A stretch of 64,000 nucleotides of DNA from Mesorhizobium sp. C432A (GTDB lineage Bacteria; Pseudomonadota; Alphaproteobacteria; Rhizobiales; Rhizobiaceae). The stretch spans positions 3,761,001 through 3,825,000 of the forward strand of contig NZ_CP100470.1 in assembly GCF_030323145.1 (NCBI RefSeq), given 5' to 3'. Position 1 is the stretch's first letter. Each line of letters starts with the position of its first letter. The notes beneath the pieces are model-generated. The model was not told the DNA's origin. It saw only the letters and a list, made by a program, of their open reading frames with translations, and ran no database searches. This document shows positions 8,373 to 16,840 of this stretch, piece after piece. Both the position numbers and the translations under genes were made by a program.

Positions 8373-10346
8373 ATGCTGAATTCCGTTTCCCTGACATTTC
8401 CCGATGGCTCCGTCCGCGACTATGACGCGGCGATGACCGGTGCGGGCCTCGCCGAATCGATCTCGAAGTCGCTGGCCAAGAAGGCTGTCGCCTATGCCAT
8501 CGACGGCACCGTTCGCGATCTTTCCGACCCGCTTGGCAAGTCCGGCAAGGTCGAGATCATCACCCGCAGCGATCCGCGCGCGCTGGAGCTCATCCGTCAT
8601 GATGCAGCACACGTGCTGGCGGAGGCCGTGCAGGAACTGTGGCCGGGAACGCAAGTGACCATCGGGCCGGTGATCGAGAACGGATTCTATTACGACTTCG
8701 ACCGCAACGAGCCGTTCACGCCTGACGATTTCCCGGTGATCGAAAAGAAGATGCGCGAGATCATTGCGCGTAACAAGCCGTTCACCAAGGAAGTCTGGTC
8801 GCGCGACAAGGCGAAAAAGGTCTTTGCCGAGAAGGGCGAGCGCTACAAGCTCGAGCTGATCGACGCCATTCCCGAAGACCAGGATCTCAAGATCTATTCC
8901 CAGGGTGACTGGTTCGACCTCTGCCGCGGCCCACACATGGCCTCCACCGGGCAGATCGGCAACGCCTTCAAGCTGATGAAGGTGGCCGGCGCCTATTGGC
9001 GTGGCGATTCGAACAACCCCATGCTGACCCGCATCTACGGCACGGCCTGGGCCGAGCAGGCTGAACTCGACGCCTACCAGACGATGCTGGAAGAGGCAGA
9101 GAAGCGCGACCACCGCAAACTCGGCCGCGAGATGGACCTGTTCCATTTCCAGGAAGAGGGGCCGGGCGTCGTCTTCTGGCACGCCAAGGGCTGGAAGATG
9201 TTCCAGAATCTGGTCAACTACATGCGCCGCCGCCTCGACGAGCAGGGCTACCAGGAGGTCAACGCACCGCAGGTTCTCGACAAGAGCCTGTGGGAGACGT
9301 CGGGCCACTGGGGCTGGTATCGCGATGCCATGTTCAAGGTGACGGTGGCCGGCGACGACACCGACGACGACCGCGTGTTCGCGCTGAAGCCGATGAATTG
9401 TCCGGGCCACGTGCAGATATTCAAGCATGGGTTGAAATCCTATCGCGATCTGCCCGTAAAGCTTGCGGAATTCGGCAATGTGCATCGTTACGAACCGTCC
9501 GGCGCCTTGCACGGGCTGATGCGCGTGCGCGGCTTCACGCAGGACGATGCGCACATCTTCTGCACCGAGGAACAGCTGGCCGCGGAGTGCCTGCGCATCA
9601 ACGATCTAATCCTGTCGACCTACGCCGATTTCGGCTTCGACGATGTCAGCGTGAAGCTGTCGACGCGGCCGGATAAGCGCGTCGGCACCGACGAGGCCTG
9701 GGATCATGCCGAGGCGATCATGGGCAACGTGCTGGATACAATCAGGACGCGCTCGGGAAACCGCATCAAGACCTCGATCAATCCGGGCGAGGGCGCTTTC
9801 TACGGGCCGAAATTCGAATATGTGCTGAAGGACGCCATCGGCCGCGAATGGCAGTGCGGCACCACGCAGGTCGACTTCAATCTGCCGGAACGCTTTGGCG
9901 CCTTCTACATCGGTTCGGATTCGGAAAAGAAGCAGCCGGTGATGGTGCATCGCGCCATCTGCGGTTCGATGGAACGCTTTCTCGGCATCCTGATCGAGCA
10001 TTATTCCGGTCATTTCCCGCTGTGGTTCGCGCCGCTGCAGGTGGTTGTGGCGACGATCACCTCGGATGCTGACGACTATGCGCGAAAGGTCGTCGCACAG
10101 TTGAAGGCGGCAGGACTTTTGGCCGAACCGGATCTGCGCAACGAGAAGATCAACTACAAGGTGCGTGAGCATTCGCTGGCCAAGGTTCCTGTGATCCTCG
10201 TATGCGGCAAGCGCGAGGCGGAAGAGGAGACGGTCAACATCCGCCGGCTCGGCTCGCGCGATCAGGAATCGCTCAAGCTGGCCGACGCGCTGAAGCTGCT
10301 TTCCGACGAGGCTGTTTCGCCCGACCGAAGGCGCAGCGCGGCCTGA
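8373..10346 (+). CDS. thrS: Threonyl-tRNA synthetase
   Basis: ThrRS charges tRNA-Thr. The 657-residue product has the family order: TGS domain (about residues 1-62), an editing domain with HxxxH at His76/His80, then the class II catalytic core with the zinc-site segment [10 protein letters not shown] and the C-terminal anticodon-binding domain. AGGAG at 8361-8365 sits 7 bases before the ATG at 8373 and fixes the start. The frame is open about 1 kb upstream, but that region is the antisense of the methyltransferase gene. A strong intrinsic terminator follows at 10365. Confidence 0.97.
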   Translation: MLNSVSLTFPDGSVRDYDAAMTGAGLAESISKSLAKKAVAYAIDGTVRDLSDPLGKSGKVEIITRSDPRALELIRHDAAHVLAEAVQELWPGTQVTIGPVIENGFYYDFDRNEPFTPDDFPVIEKKMREIIARNKPFTKEVWSRDKAKKVFAEKGERYKLELIDAIPEDQDLKIYSQGDWFDLCRGPHMASTGQIGNAFKLMKVAGAYWRGDSNNPMLTRIYGTAWAEQAELDAYQTMLEEAEKRDHRKLGREMDLFHFQEEGPGVVFWHAKGWKMFQNLVNYMRRRLDEQGYQEVNAPQVLDKSLWETSGHWGWYRDAMFKVTVAGDDTDDDRVFALKPMNCPGHVQIFKHGLKSYRDLPVKLAEFGNVHRYEPSGALHGLMRVRGFTQDDAHIFCTEEQLAAECLRINDLILSTYADFGFDDVSVKLSTRPDKRVGTDEAWDHAEAIMGNVLDTIRTRSGNRIKTSINPGEGAFYGPKFEYVLKDAIGREWQCGTTQVDFNLPERFGAFYIGSDSEKKQPVMVHRAICGSMERFLGILIEHYSGHFPLWFAPLQVVVATITSDADDYARKVVAQLKAAGLLAEPDLRNEKINYKVREHSLAKVPVILVCGKREAEEETVNIRRLGSRDQESLKLADALKLLSDEAVSPDRRRSAA

Positions 10347-10364
10347 GCAATCAATATTTCGGAG

Positions 10365-10396
10365 AAATGGCGGTGGAGCGATCCACCGCCATTTTC
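10365..10396 (+). terminator. Intrinsic terminator of thrS
   Basis: A perfect 13-bp stem (AAATGGCGGTGGA, 10365-10377; complement 10382-10394) with a GCGA loop, followed by a short T run. It begins 18 bases after the thrS stop and separates thrS from the acyltransferase gene. Confidence 0.9.
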
Positions 10397-10431
10397 ACAT
10401 GCCTGTCACGCCAACCTTGTAACGAGCCCCC

Positions 10432-11370
10432 ATGCTCAAGCTGAAGATACGGGAAAGGCCGTTTCCCGAACTCTCCTACGCCAATGCGAGCCAGCCGGCG
10501 CTGACGCGCTGGTTCATCCATTCCATTGAAGGTCTGTCGGGGCGCGACCGGTATGCCGCGCTCTATGATTTCTGGCGCCGCCAGGTGGCGCCGACCGGCG
10601 AGCGCGTGTTCAGCCGCATGCTGGAGCTGATCGACGTCAAGGTGCGCAGCACCGATCGGTGGCCGCCGGCGGGGCTGCCGGACACGCCGCTGGTGATCGT
10701 AGCCAACCACCCGTTCGGCATTGGCGACGGCATTGCCGTGCTGTCGCTCGTCGAGCAGCTCGGGCGTCCGTTCCGCGTCATGATCCACAAGGATCTGCTG
10801 AAGATCCGCGAGATGGAACCGTATTCGCTGCCGATCGACTTTTCCGAGACCAAGGACGCGGTGAAGAACAACTTGGCGGTACGCCACGAGGCGGTGCGGC
10901 TGCTCAGGGAGGGCGTCACCATCGTGGTATTTCCGGCCGGCGGCGTCGCCACCGCGCCGAAAGGCTTTGGCCGGGCGCGCGACCTGCCGTGGAAGATGTT
11001 TCCGGCGCGCCTCGTGCAGGACGCCAAGGCGTCGGTGGTGCCGATGCATTTTTCCGGGCAGAACGGCCGGCTGTTCCATCTGGTCAGCGGCCCGATGAAC
11101 ATGGGGGAGCGCGAAGGAAGGCTGGCGAAATTCGTCGGCAAGGCGTCACTGACGTTGCGCCTTTCAATGCTCATCCTCGAATTCGCGCGGCTGTCCGGCA
11201 AGGCGATCGACGTGCGCGTCGGCAACCTGTTGAGCTGGGCCGAGCTGGAATCGCTGCGCGATCGCAAGGCGCTGCTTGAGCGTCTTCATCGCGGCGTCTT
11301 CGATCTGGCGCCCGACGCGCCGCGCGGCCGGGTCCACTTCCTGCAGCGCCGCCTGCGCAAGGCTGCCTGA
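10432..11370 (+). CDS. Lysophospholipid acyltransferase family protein
   Basis: A 312-residue acyltransferase of the PlsC-like superfamily, predicted to move an acyl chain onto a lysolipid or related acceptor at the inner membrane. The catalytic His/Asp pair is in NHPFGIGD (His93, Asp99). Spacing is HX5D rather than the HX4D of PlsC, as in a branch related to ornithine-lipid and hemolysin-type acyltransferases. A second block, FPAGGVATAP, fits the phosphate-binding FPEG position. It stands alone after the thrS terminator. Its acceptor is unknown; ornithine-lipid or phospholipid remodelling is possible in rhizobia. Confidence 0.82.
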   Translation: MLKLKIRERPFPELSYANASQPALTRWFIHSIEGLSGRDRYAALYDFWRRQVAPTGERVFSRMLELIDVKVRSTDRWPPAGLPDTPLVIVANHPFGIGDGIAVLSLVEQLGRPFRVMIHKDLLKIREMEPYSLPIDFSETKDAVKNNLAVRHEAVRLLREGVTIVVFPAGGVATAPKGFGRARDLPWKMFPARLVQDAKASVVPMHFSGQNGRLFHLVSGPMNMGEREGRLAKFVGKASLTLRLSMLILEFARLSGKAIDVRVGNLLSWAELESLRDRKALLERLHRGVFDLAPDAPRGRVHFLQRRLRKAA

Positions 11371-11428
11371 CGTAGCCCTGAACTACCACTTCAACTGAGA
11401 GCCAAACCGATGCCAATGGGCGCGCCGG

Positions 11429-12391
11429 TCAGTCGGCGCCTTCCTCGGGATCGATGGCCGAGGCTTCGGTGGCCAGCACCTCGATCTCCTGGTTCTGCCC
11501 AGCGACCACGGTGAAATCCTTCTGGTAGATGCGGTCGCGGTTCTTGGCGATGATGGTGTATTGGCCTTCGGCCAGCACCATCGAGGCGAAGGCGCCGACG
11601 GCCTCCTTGATCGGATCGCCGGATTCGTTGAGCAGCGACCAGGATGTATCGGCGATGGCCTCGCCGCCGGTCTCGCGCACCAGCTTCATGGTCTCCTCCG
11701 CCGCGCGATGCTCGACGGTGGCTTCGGTCAGCTTGCCGGCTTCGACACGGATGTCGGAGCGAATAACGGCATTGACCGCGCCATAGGTGGAGACGACATG
11801 ATAAACGCCGGCGTTGAGCCGCACGACGCTGTTCGGCTCGACATCGGGAATGATCAAAGCGCGGTCGCCATTGGCCTCGGCGGTGCCCTCATAAATGGAG
11901 AAGCGCAGTTTTTTCGGCGGAATACGCGCGCCGCCCGACAGCACCGCGTCGAGCTTGAGGCCGCCGGCATCGAGCACCAGGCTTTCGCGCCTGGCGTCCT
12001 TGCCGACGGTGATGCGCTTGGTGGCGCCGGCGCGTCCGTATGAGGCGTGGACCAGATAGCTGCCGGGTTCGAGCTGGAACACGGCGCTGCCGCCATGCGC
12101 GGAAGCCACCATCGGCAGCTTGCCGTCGCCGGCGGCCTCGGGCTTGAAGACGCGCCAGACGATGCCGCGCGTGATGTCGGCGCCCTTGTCGGTCAACTGC
12201 GCCGACAGCGTTATGGCACCGCCGCCACCGAGTGCCAGCGGCGTCTCGCCCTTGGGCGGTGCATAGCTCGAAATATCGGGGAGTTTCAGATTGCCGATGC
12301 CGTCGGCATTCTGCGCCATGGCCATCGAGGCCGGCGCAAACAGCGCTACGGCGAGCCAAATCAGGAAAAGGCGCGATCTCCCCTCAAACAT
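11429..12391 (-). CDS. Exported protein of unknown function
   Basis: A 320-residue precursor with a clear signal peptide (LFLIWLAVALFAPASMAMAQ, probable cleavage after AMA). The mature part has repeated beta-rich blocks of about 90 residues, with phrases such as LEPGSYLVHASYG, LNAGVYHVVSTYG and LAEGQYTIIAKNRD. This suggests three or more carboxypeptidase-regulatory/transthyretin-like folds. ATG at 12391 is preferred; the frame also opens at a TTG at 12427, which would place 12 polar residues before the signal. No enzyme motif is seen. A periplasmic or surface role is inferred. Confidence 0.8.
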   Translation of the reverse strand: MFEGRSRLFLIWLAVALFAPASMAMAQNADGIGNLKLPDISSYAPPKGETPLALGGGGAITLSAQLTDKGADITRGIVWRVFKPEAAGDGKLPMVASAHGGSAVFQLEPGSYLVHASYGRAGATKRITVGKDARRESLVLDAGGLKLDAVLSGGARIPPKKLRFSIYEGTAEANGDRALIIPDVEPNSVVRLNAGVYHVVSTYGAVNAVIRSDIRVEAGKLTEATVEHRAAEETMKLVRETGGEAIADTSWSLLNESGDPIKEAVGAFASMVLAEGQYTIIAKNRDRIYQKDFTVVAGQNQEIEVLATEASAIDPEEGAD

Positions 12392-12556
12392 GCCTTGCGT
12401 TGAAGCCCAAGGCGGTGGCAATTTCAAGGCTTAAGAGTCCGACCGCCTTGGCAACAGGTTCTTTCGTCCGGCGCGCCCGCGCCAATGCCCGAGCCGCCCC
12501 GATCCGCAATGGCGCGCTTCAGCTCAAAATCGAGTGCTTTAGGAGACCTGGCCCCC

Positions 12557-13141
12557 ATGGCGTCGCCGATCATCGACTTCCTGCTGACCCGAAACTCCGC
12601 ACCGATTCCTGAATTGAAGGAACCGGCGCCCAGCGATGGCGATATCGCGACCATGATCGCGGCTGCAAGCCGTGTGCCCGATCACGGCCGACTGGAGCCG
12701 TGGCGCTTCATCCTTTATCGCGGCGAGGCGCGATTCGAGATCGGCAGGAAGCTGGCGGCGCTCGCCGAACAGCGCGAAGGGCCGCTGCCGGAAAACCGCC
12801 GCAACCAGGAGCTTGCGCGGTTTTCCCGCGCGCCGCTGGTGATCGGCGTGGTGTCGGTTCCGAAGGACAATCCAAAAATCCCGCAATGGGAAATGTTCCT
12901 GTCCGGCGGCATGGCGGCGCTGAACCTGATGATTGCAGCCAATGCGCTGGGCTATGGCACCAACATGATCAGCAACTGGTATTCCGATGTGGCCGAGGGC
13001 AGGGCGATCCTGGGGTTGGCGCCGCAGGAGCGCGTCGTCGGCTTTATCCATATCGGCTCCTACCAGGGCCCGGCGCCGGAACGGCCGCGACCCGATCCGG
13101 CAAAGCTCTATGCCGATTATGAGGGGCCGTGGAACGGCTGA
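12557..13141 (+). CDS. Nitroreductase family protein (YdjA-like)
   Basis: A 194-residue flavoprotein of the compact nitroreductase branch, expected to bind FMN and reduce nitro compounds or quinones with NAD(P)H. The FMN-phosphate segment SRVPDHGRLEPWRF and the C-terminal GLAPQERVVGFIHIG stretch are typical of YdjA-type proteins. ATG at 12557 follows AGGAGA at 12541-12546 with 10-base spacing. The open frame to 12485 is not needed. It is divergent from the exported-protein gene. The physiological substrate is unknown. Confidence 0.88.
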   Translation: MASPIIDFLLTRNSAPIPELKEPAPSDGDIATMIAAASRVPDHGRLEPWRFILYRGEARFEIGRKLAALAEQREGPLPENRRNQELARFSRAPLVIGVVSVPKDNPKIPQWEMFLSGGMAALNLMIAANALGYGTNMISNWYSDVAEGRAILGLAPQERVVGFIHIGSYQGPAPERPRPDPAKLYADYEGPWNG

Positions 13142-13176
13142 CACCCGAAAGCGATTCCCCTTTATTTAAACACAGG

Positions 13177-13884
13177 CTAAGACAGCGGCTTCGGCGAGCG
13201 TTGGGGTTGGCGCATCGACCATAGGGATTTTTTTTTGAGGCCGACGAGGAAGTCCCTCCAGGCCGAGCGGCTCTCGCGATTGGGCATCTCCACGGCCAGG
13301 ATCTGCCGGCGCCCGTCCCAGTCGATACCGACCGCGATCAGCACCGCCTGGCTCATGACAACACCGGCTTCACGCACCTTCTCGTAGCGCGCATCGAGGA
13401 TGAGGTAAGGAAACGGCTCTTGAAGGGGGCGCCTGGCAAAGGCAGCGAGGCTCTCGTCCAGCCGCTTGTTGATGGCCGAGATCGACGAGGCCGAGAAGGC
13501 ATGGCCGCACAGTTCTTCCGTGAACGCCTTCACCTTGCGGGTCGACAGGCCCTGCACATACATCTCCGCCAGTGTCGCCACCAAGGCCCGCTCGGAACGC
13601 TGGTAGCGCTCGAACAACTCGGTGGAGAAGCGCCCGGCCCGGTCCTGCGGAACCCGCAGCTCGAGCTTGCCGACCCGCGTCACAAGGGTGCGGCCTTAAT
13701 AGCCCGAGCGATAGCCAAGCCGTTCGGGCGTGCGCTCGCTCTTCGAGGCACCCAGCGCCTCGTCCATCTCGGCCTCAAGCACCTCCTGCATCACCGCACG
13801 GAGCACTTCGTGCAATCCATCCGGGTTCGAAAGCAAAATGTCTTTGACGGCAGCGCTGGCGGTCTTAACTTCAGTCTTGGTCAT
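13177..13884 (-). pseudogene. Truncated IS256-family transposase
   Basis: The N-terminal half of an IS256-family (mutator type) transposase. Residues 1-62 run from the ATG at 13884 to an in-frame TAA at 13694-13696 in the conserved GYRSGY-YGRTLVTRVG stretch, where one Tyr codon has become a stop. The same frame then resumes with VGKLELRVPQDRAG and continues through YLILDARYEKVREAG and IAVGIDWDGRRQILAVE, including the first catalytic Asp region. Similarity ends at LVGLK beside a run of nine A residues (13228-13236, minus strand). The C-terminal half with the remaining acidic residues is missing. It is not functional. Confidence 0.9.
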
Positions 13885-13985
13885 GGTGGCGTTCCTTCGC
13901 GGGAATCAGGTGACGTGAACAATCACCAGCCTGCCATGACCGCCCTCTCTCAGCGAATTTGCAGAACTCTCAGCACACTACCCCC
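13228..13985 (-). mobile_element. IS256-family element remnant
   Basis: It covers the transposase fragment plus about 100 bases upstream of its start. The outer edge near 13985 (GGGGGTAGTGTGCTGAGAG read on the minus strand) looks like an IS256-group terminus. The other end is lost at the A9 tract, so no matching inverted repeat or target duplication can be shown. The insertion is old and degraded. Confidence 0.65.
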
Positions 13986-14156
13986 TTCGCGTCGCACGGT
14001 GGACTAAGTACAAGAGGCCATTACGGCGCGTCGCCAAAGCGGAATATACACAAATGTCTTCCGTCTGGATGGCAGCTGCAGAGCAAGTTCGGCCCACGCC
14101 CGCAAAGCCAGGCGAACAATGCCTTTACCGGATTAACTTGGCGTATCCGGAAAGCA

Positions 14157-14224
14157 GGTTCATCCGGAAGGGCAGGGTGTTCTGGAAGGGTGGGTTCACC
14201 TGCACGGGTAGGTTCATCAGGAAG
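14157..14224. repeat. 18-bp imperfect tandem repeat, about 3.8 copies
   Basis: Units start at 14157, 14175, 14193 and 14211. The consensus is close to GGTTCATCCGGAAGGGTA. Because 18 is a multiple of three, each frame reads a six-residue periodicity (for example GSSGRA, GCSGRV, GSPARV on the plus strand; LPDEP-type units on the minus). No surrounding gene is convincing. Confidence 0.7.
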
Positions 14225-14470
14225 CTTAATATCTTGAGCGTCTATGCAATGTCGCTCTCTCAAAACCGGGGAACCGCTTTTGAGCGACACGCATTGGGTG
14301 AGCACAGAAAGACGATCGGCTCCGTCACTTCTTCCTGTTTCGGCTCGCAGATGCGGGCAAGCGTGTACTTGTCGACGTTGTTCGCATACGGCTTCGATAT
14401 CGGCGTAGGTGCCGTGTCACCGTGCCGCGATAAGGGTTCACAGCGGTCGAGTTGACGATAGCGTTCTCAG

Positions 14471-14508
14471 CGAAGATGTCGGCGGTTCGAGCCCGTCATC
14501 GCCCACCA
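14471..14508 (+). other. 3' half of a tRNA-Val gene (probable attachment-site scar)
   Basis: Thirty-eight bases reproduce the end of an alphaproteobacterial tRNA-Val: 3' anticodon stem CGAAG, variable loop ATGTC, a T-arm of five pairs around TTCGAGC, 3' acceptor strand ATCGCCC, discriminator A and encoded CCA. The matching 5' acceptor strand GGGCGAT is absent upstream, so no complete tRNA exists here. Genomic islands using tRNA genes duplicate exactly this 3' portion, and an IS remnant lies 0.5 kb away. The identity rests on memory of tRNA-Val sequences. Confidence 0.75.
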
Positions 14509-14584
14509 TATCCGGCCCGCATATCCCGAATGCCGGGCGCGGCCGCAATGAGCCGCACCCGCCGTTCTTTCCTGGCGCGCTAGT

Positions 14585-15148
14585 CTATCGCTTGACGTAG
14601 CAGTTCTTCTTCACGCGGCGGATGGGATCCTCGCCAAAGGCGTCGACGCTGCATGTGACGCCGTTCCTGAATACGCCCTGGACGTACTGGCCACGCGCCC
14701 CGTATCTCACCACTTTGCGGCCACGGAACTCGCAGAACCGCCCCTCCGAGGCGCAGGCCACCCATCTGCCGCGGCCCTGGCCGTAATCATTATCGCCGTA
14801 ATTGTCATCATTGCCGTAATTGTCGTCGTCGTTGTCACCATAATCATTACTGCTATCGCGCCTCGCAATATAGCAGGCCTTGTCGCGGCCGGGCGCCGGG
14901 TCGCCGAAGACGCGATTCGAGCAAGGCACGGAACGACGATCGAAGAAGCGGGAGGTGGTCTGGCCGCGCGCGCCGTAGACCACTTCCGAGGGGTAGGGCA
15001 GGCGGCAGATTTCGCCTTCGTCGGCGCATCGCTGCATCCGCTGGGCGGATGCGGTGGCTGGAAAAAGAATAGAGACGGACGAGGCCAGGCCGACCAGGCA
15101 GATGAATGTAAACGTCATCCGGATCAAAGCATTGAAGGTTTTTGACAC
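14585..15148 (-). CDS. Secreted protein with duplicated four-cysteine domain
   Basis: A 187-residue precursor: signal peptide (about residues 1-36, ending ATASAQ), then two copies of a domain of about 52 residues, residues 41-92 and 132-183. Each has four cysteines at equivalent places (41/48/76/92 and 132/139/166/183) and shared words VVYGARGQ / VVRYGARGQ and FGDP / FGEDP, ending in K-x-CY. A linker (about 98-124) is almost only Asp, Asn, Gly and Tyr. GTG at 15148 with GGGAG 7 bases upstream is preferred over an ATG at 15178. I do not recognise a named family; two disulfides per domain and a surface or binding role are inferred. Confidence 0.78.
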   Translation of the reverse strand: MSKTFNALIRMTFTFICLVGLASSVSILFPATASAQRMQRCADEGEICRLPYPSEVVYGARGQTTSRFFDRRSVPCSNRVFGDPAPGRDKACYIARRDSSNDYGDNDDDNYGNDDNYGDNDYGQGRGRWVACASEGRFCEFRGRKVVRYGARGQYVQGVFRNGVTCSVDAFGEDPIRRVKKNCYVKR

Positions 15149-15235
15149 GATTTGTCTCCCGTTCGATTCGACCAGCATGGTACAGCAGCCTTGTTAAATA
15201 CACGATGAACGAAAGCCCTCCGGGAAGGCAGGACA

Positions 15236-16057
15236 ATGATGGATCATCCAGGGCGCCTGATGCTGCGGTTGCTGTTCGCATTGGCAATCTCTGGTATTGG
15301 GCGCTTCGCCTATGCGGGGAATGTGGGCGACGGCGTCGACCAGCCCGCCGCCAAGGCAGCCTTGCTCAAGGCCTATCCCGGCCTTTTCACCATTTCGGGC
15401 AATGTCCTGACCTGGACCGACGGCACCACCATGGTGTGGAACGACGGCAAGGCGCGCGACGCCGACGCGTTGCTTGAGAGCCCCGACATCGAAGACATGT
15501 TTCGCTACGTCTATCCCAGAGCAGCCGAGGGCGCGCTGGTCCCGGCGGAGGATTTCGATCCCGGCCGTATCCGCAATGAACCTTTCTTCGAGAAGCTCTA
15601 CGGGGCAAGTGCCGCCGAGGTGGGCAAGCACATCGCCAACGTCAAATGGTTGCCGAAGCTCGGCAAGAAGACCGTGCAGGTCACCAGGATTTTCGGCATC
15701 AACGACCGGCTGGGCAAGGTCTCCGCTGCGCTTGAGGCGATGCCCGCGGAACTGAGCCGTTACGGGCTCAAGCCCGGCGGCGGCTTTGTCTGGCGGCCGA
15801 TCGCCGGCACCGACCGGTTGAGCGTTCACTCGTTCGGAGCGGCCTTCGATATCAATGTCGGCTTCTCCGACTATTGGTACAACAACAGGAACAAAACCAA
15901 CCCGAAGGCCCACATTCCCTTCAAGAACCGGATTCCGCTGGAAATCGTGGAATTGTTCGAGAAAAACGGCTTCATCTGGGGCGGGCGCTGGTATCACTAC
16001 GACACCATGCACTTCGAGTACCGGCCTGAGTTGCTGCTGTACAAGAAATCCGGCTGA
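15236..16057 (+). CDS. M15-family (VanY-like) D-Ala-D-Ala carboxypeptidase domain protein
   Basis: A 273-residue precursor with an N-terminal signal (hydrophobic about 8-26). The C-terminal half carries the M15 zinc site: His198 and Asp205 in HSFGAAFDIN, and His259 in the terminal MHFEYRPE. Family members trim peptidoglycan stem peptides or act as L-Ala-D-Glu peptidases; this one is predicted to act in the periplasm. An AGGA-type ribosome site precedes the tandem ATGs at 15236. It is divergent from the duplicated-domain gene and convergent with the SDR gene directly after its stop. Confidence 0.87.
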   Translation: MMDHPGRLMLRLLFALAISGIGRFAYAGNVGDGVDQPAAKAALLKAYPGLFTISGNVLTWTDGTTMVWNDGKARDADALLESPDIEDMFRYVYPRAAEGALVPAEDFDPGRIRNEPFFEKLYGASAAEVGKHIANVKWLPKLGKKTVQVTRIFGINDRLGKVSAALEAMPAELSRYGLKPGGGFVWRPIAGTDRLSVHSFGAAFDINVGFSDYWYNNRNKTNPKAHIPFKNRIPLEIVELFEKNGFIWGGRWYHYDTMHFEYRPELLLYKKSG

Positions 16058-16828
16058 TCACGGCGGCAGCAGCCGGAAATCCTTGCCTTCGGGCAGCAAC
16101 TGGCCGCCGTCGACGACGATGGTGGTGCCGGTGATGTAGCTGGCATCGTCGGAGGCGAGGAACAGGAAGGCGTTGGCGACGTCGCGCGGACTGCCGAGGC
16201 GTCCGAGCGGGATCGAATCCTCCATGTTCTTGATGTAGGCGGCGCCGCGATGCAGCTCGATCGCTTCGGTCAGGATGTTGCCGGGCTCGACGCCGTTGAC
16301 GGTGATGCCGTAGCCCGAAAATTCCAGCGCCGCCGAGCGGATGAAGCCGTTGATGCCGGCCTTGCTGGCGGCATAGTGGCCGTGGCCGGGGCTGGTGACG
16401 TGCGGACCGGTGATCGACGAGGTGTAGAGCATGCGCCCGTAACCTTGCGCCTTCATCGGCGCCAGCGCCGCCAGCGTGGCGTTGAACGTGCCGCGCAGAT
16501 TGACCGCCATCACCCGGTCCCAGTCGTCCGGGCTGGTGTTTTCGATCAGCTGCCAGGGATAGATGCCGGCATTCTGCACGACGATGTCGAGGCGGCCATG
16601 GCGGCTCAGCGCCAGCGCCACCGCAGCTTCTGCATCGGCCATTTGCGAGATGTCGGTGCGAATGAAATCCGCGCCGAGCTCGTCCGCGGTCGCCTGGCCG
16701 GCTTCGGCCTCGCTGTCGGCCAGGACCAGCCTTGCGCCTTCTTCGGCAAAGCGCTGGGCGATGCCCTTGCCGATGCCGCGCGCGCTGCCGACGATCAGCG
16801 CGACCTTGCTTTCGAGCCGTCCTGTCAT
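16058..16828 (-). CDS. Short-chain dehydrogenase/reductase
   Basis: A 256-residue classical SDR, NAD(P)(H)-dependent. The Rossmann glycine motif is residues 14-20 (GSARGIG), NAG is at 86-88, and the catalytic Ser138, Tyr152 and Lys156 are all present. Asp38 after the second strand suggests NAD preference. It is the last gene of the sugar-transport operon, 12 bases after the permease gene, which suggests oxidation of the imported sugar or polyol. The substrate is not identifiable. Confidence 0.92.
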   Translation of the reverse strand: MTGRLESKVALIVGSARGIGKGIAQRFAEEGARLVLADSEAEAGQATADELGADFIRTDISQMADAEAAVALALSRHGRLDIVVQNAGIYPWQLIENTSPDDWDRVMAVNLRGTFNATLAALAPMKAQGYGRMLYTSSITGPHVTSPGHGHYAASKAGINGFIRSAALEFSGYGITVNGVEPGNILTEAIELHRGAAYIKNMEDSIPLGRLGSPRDVANAFLFLASDDASYITGTTIVVDGGQLLPEGKDFRLLPP

Positions 16829-16840
16829 GCCAGCCGTCTC

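Larger units (their letters stand above)
13986..14584. other. Gene-poor scar region
   Basis: About 600 bases without a convincing gene. Open frames on both strands (for example 14054-14455 plus, 14021-14305 minus) have no recognisable product, no good ribosome site and overlap one another. The region holds an 18-bp tandem repeat (14157-14224) and a tRNA-Val 3' fragment (14471-14508). Together with the adjoining IS remnant it looks like the footprint of a lost or eroded integrated element. Confidence 0.6.

Noticed and set aside
14021..14455. Opposing frames of 94 and 133 residues in the scar region
   Set aside because: They overlap each other, lack ribosome sites and recognisable domains, and are shaped by the 18-bp repeat.
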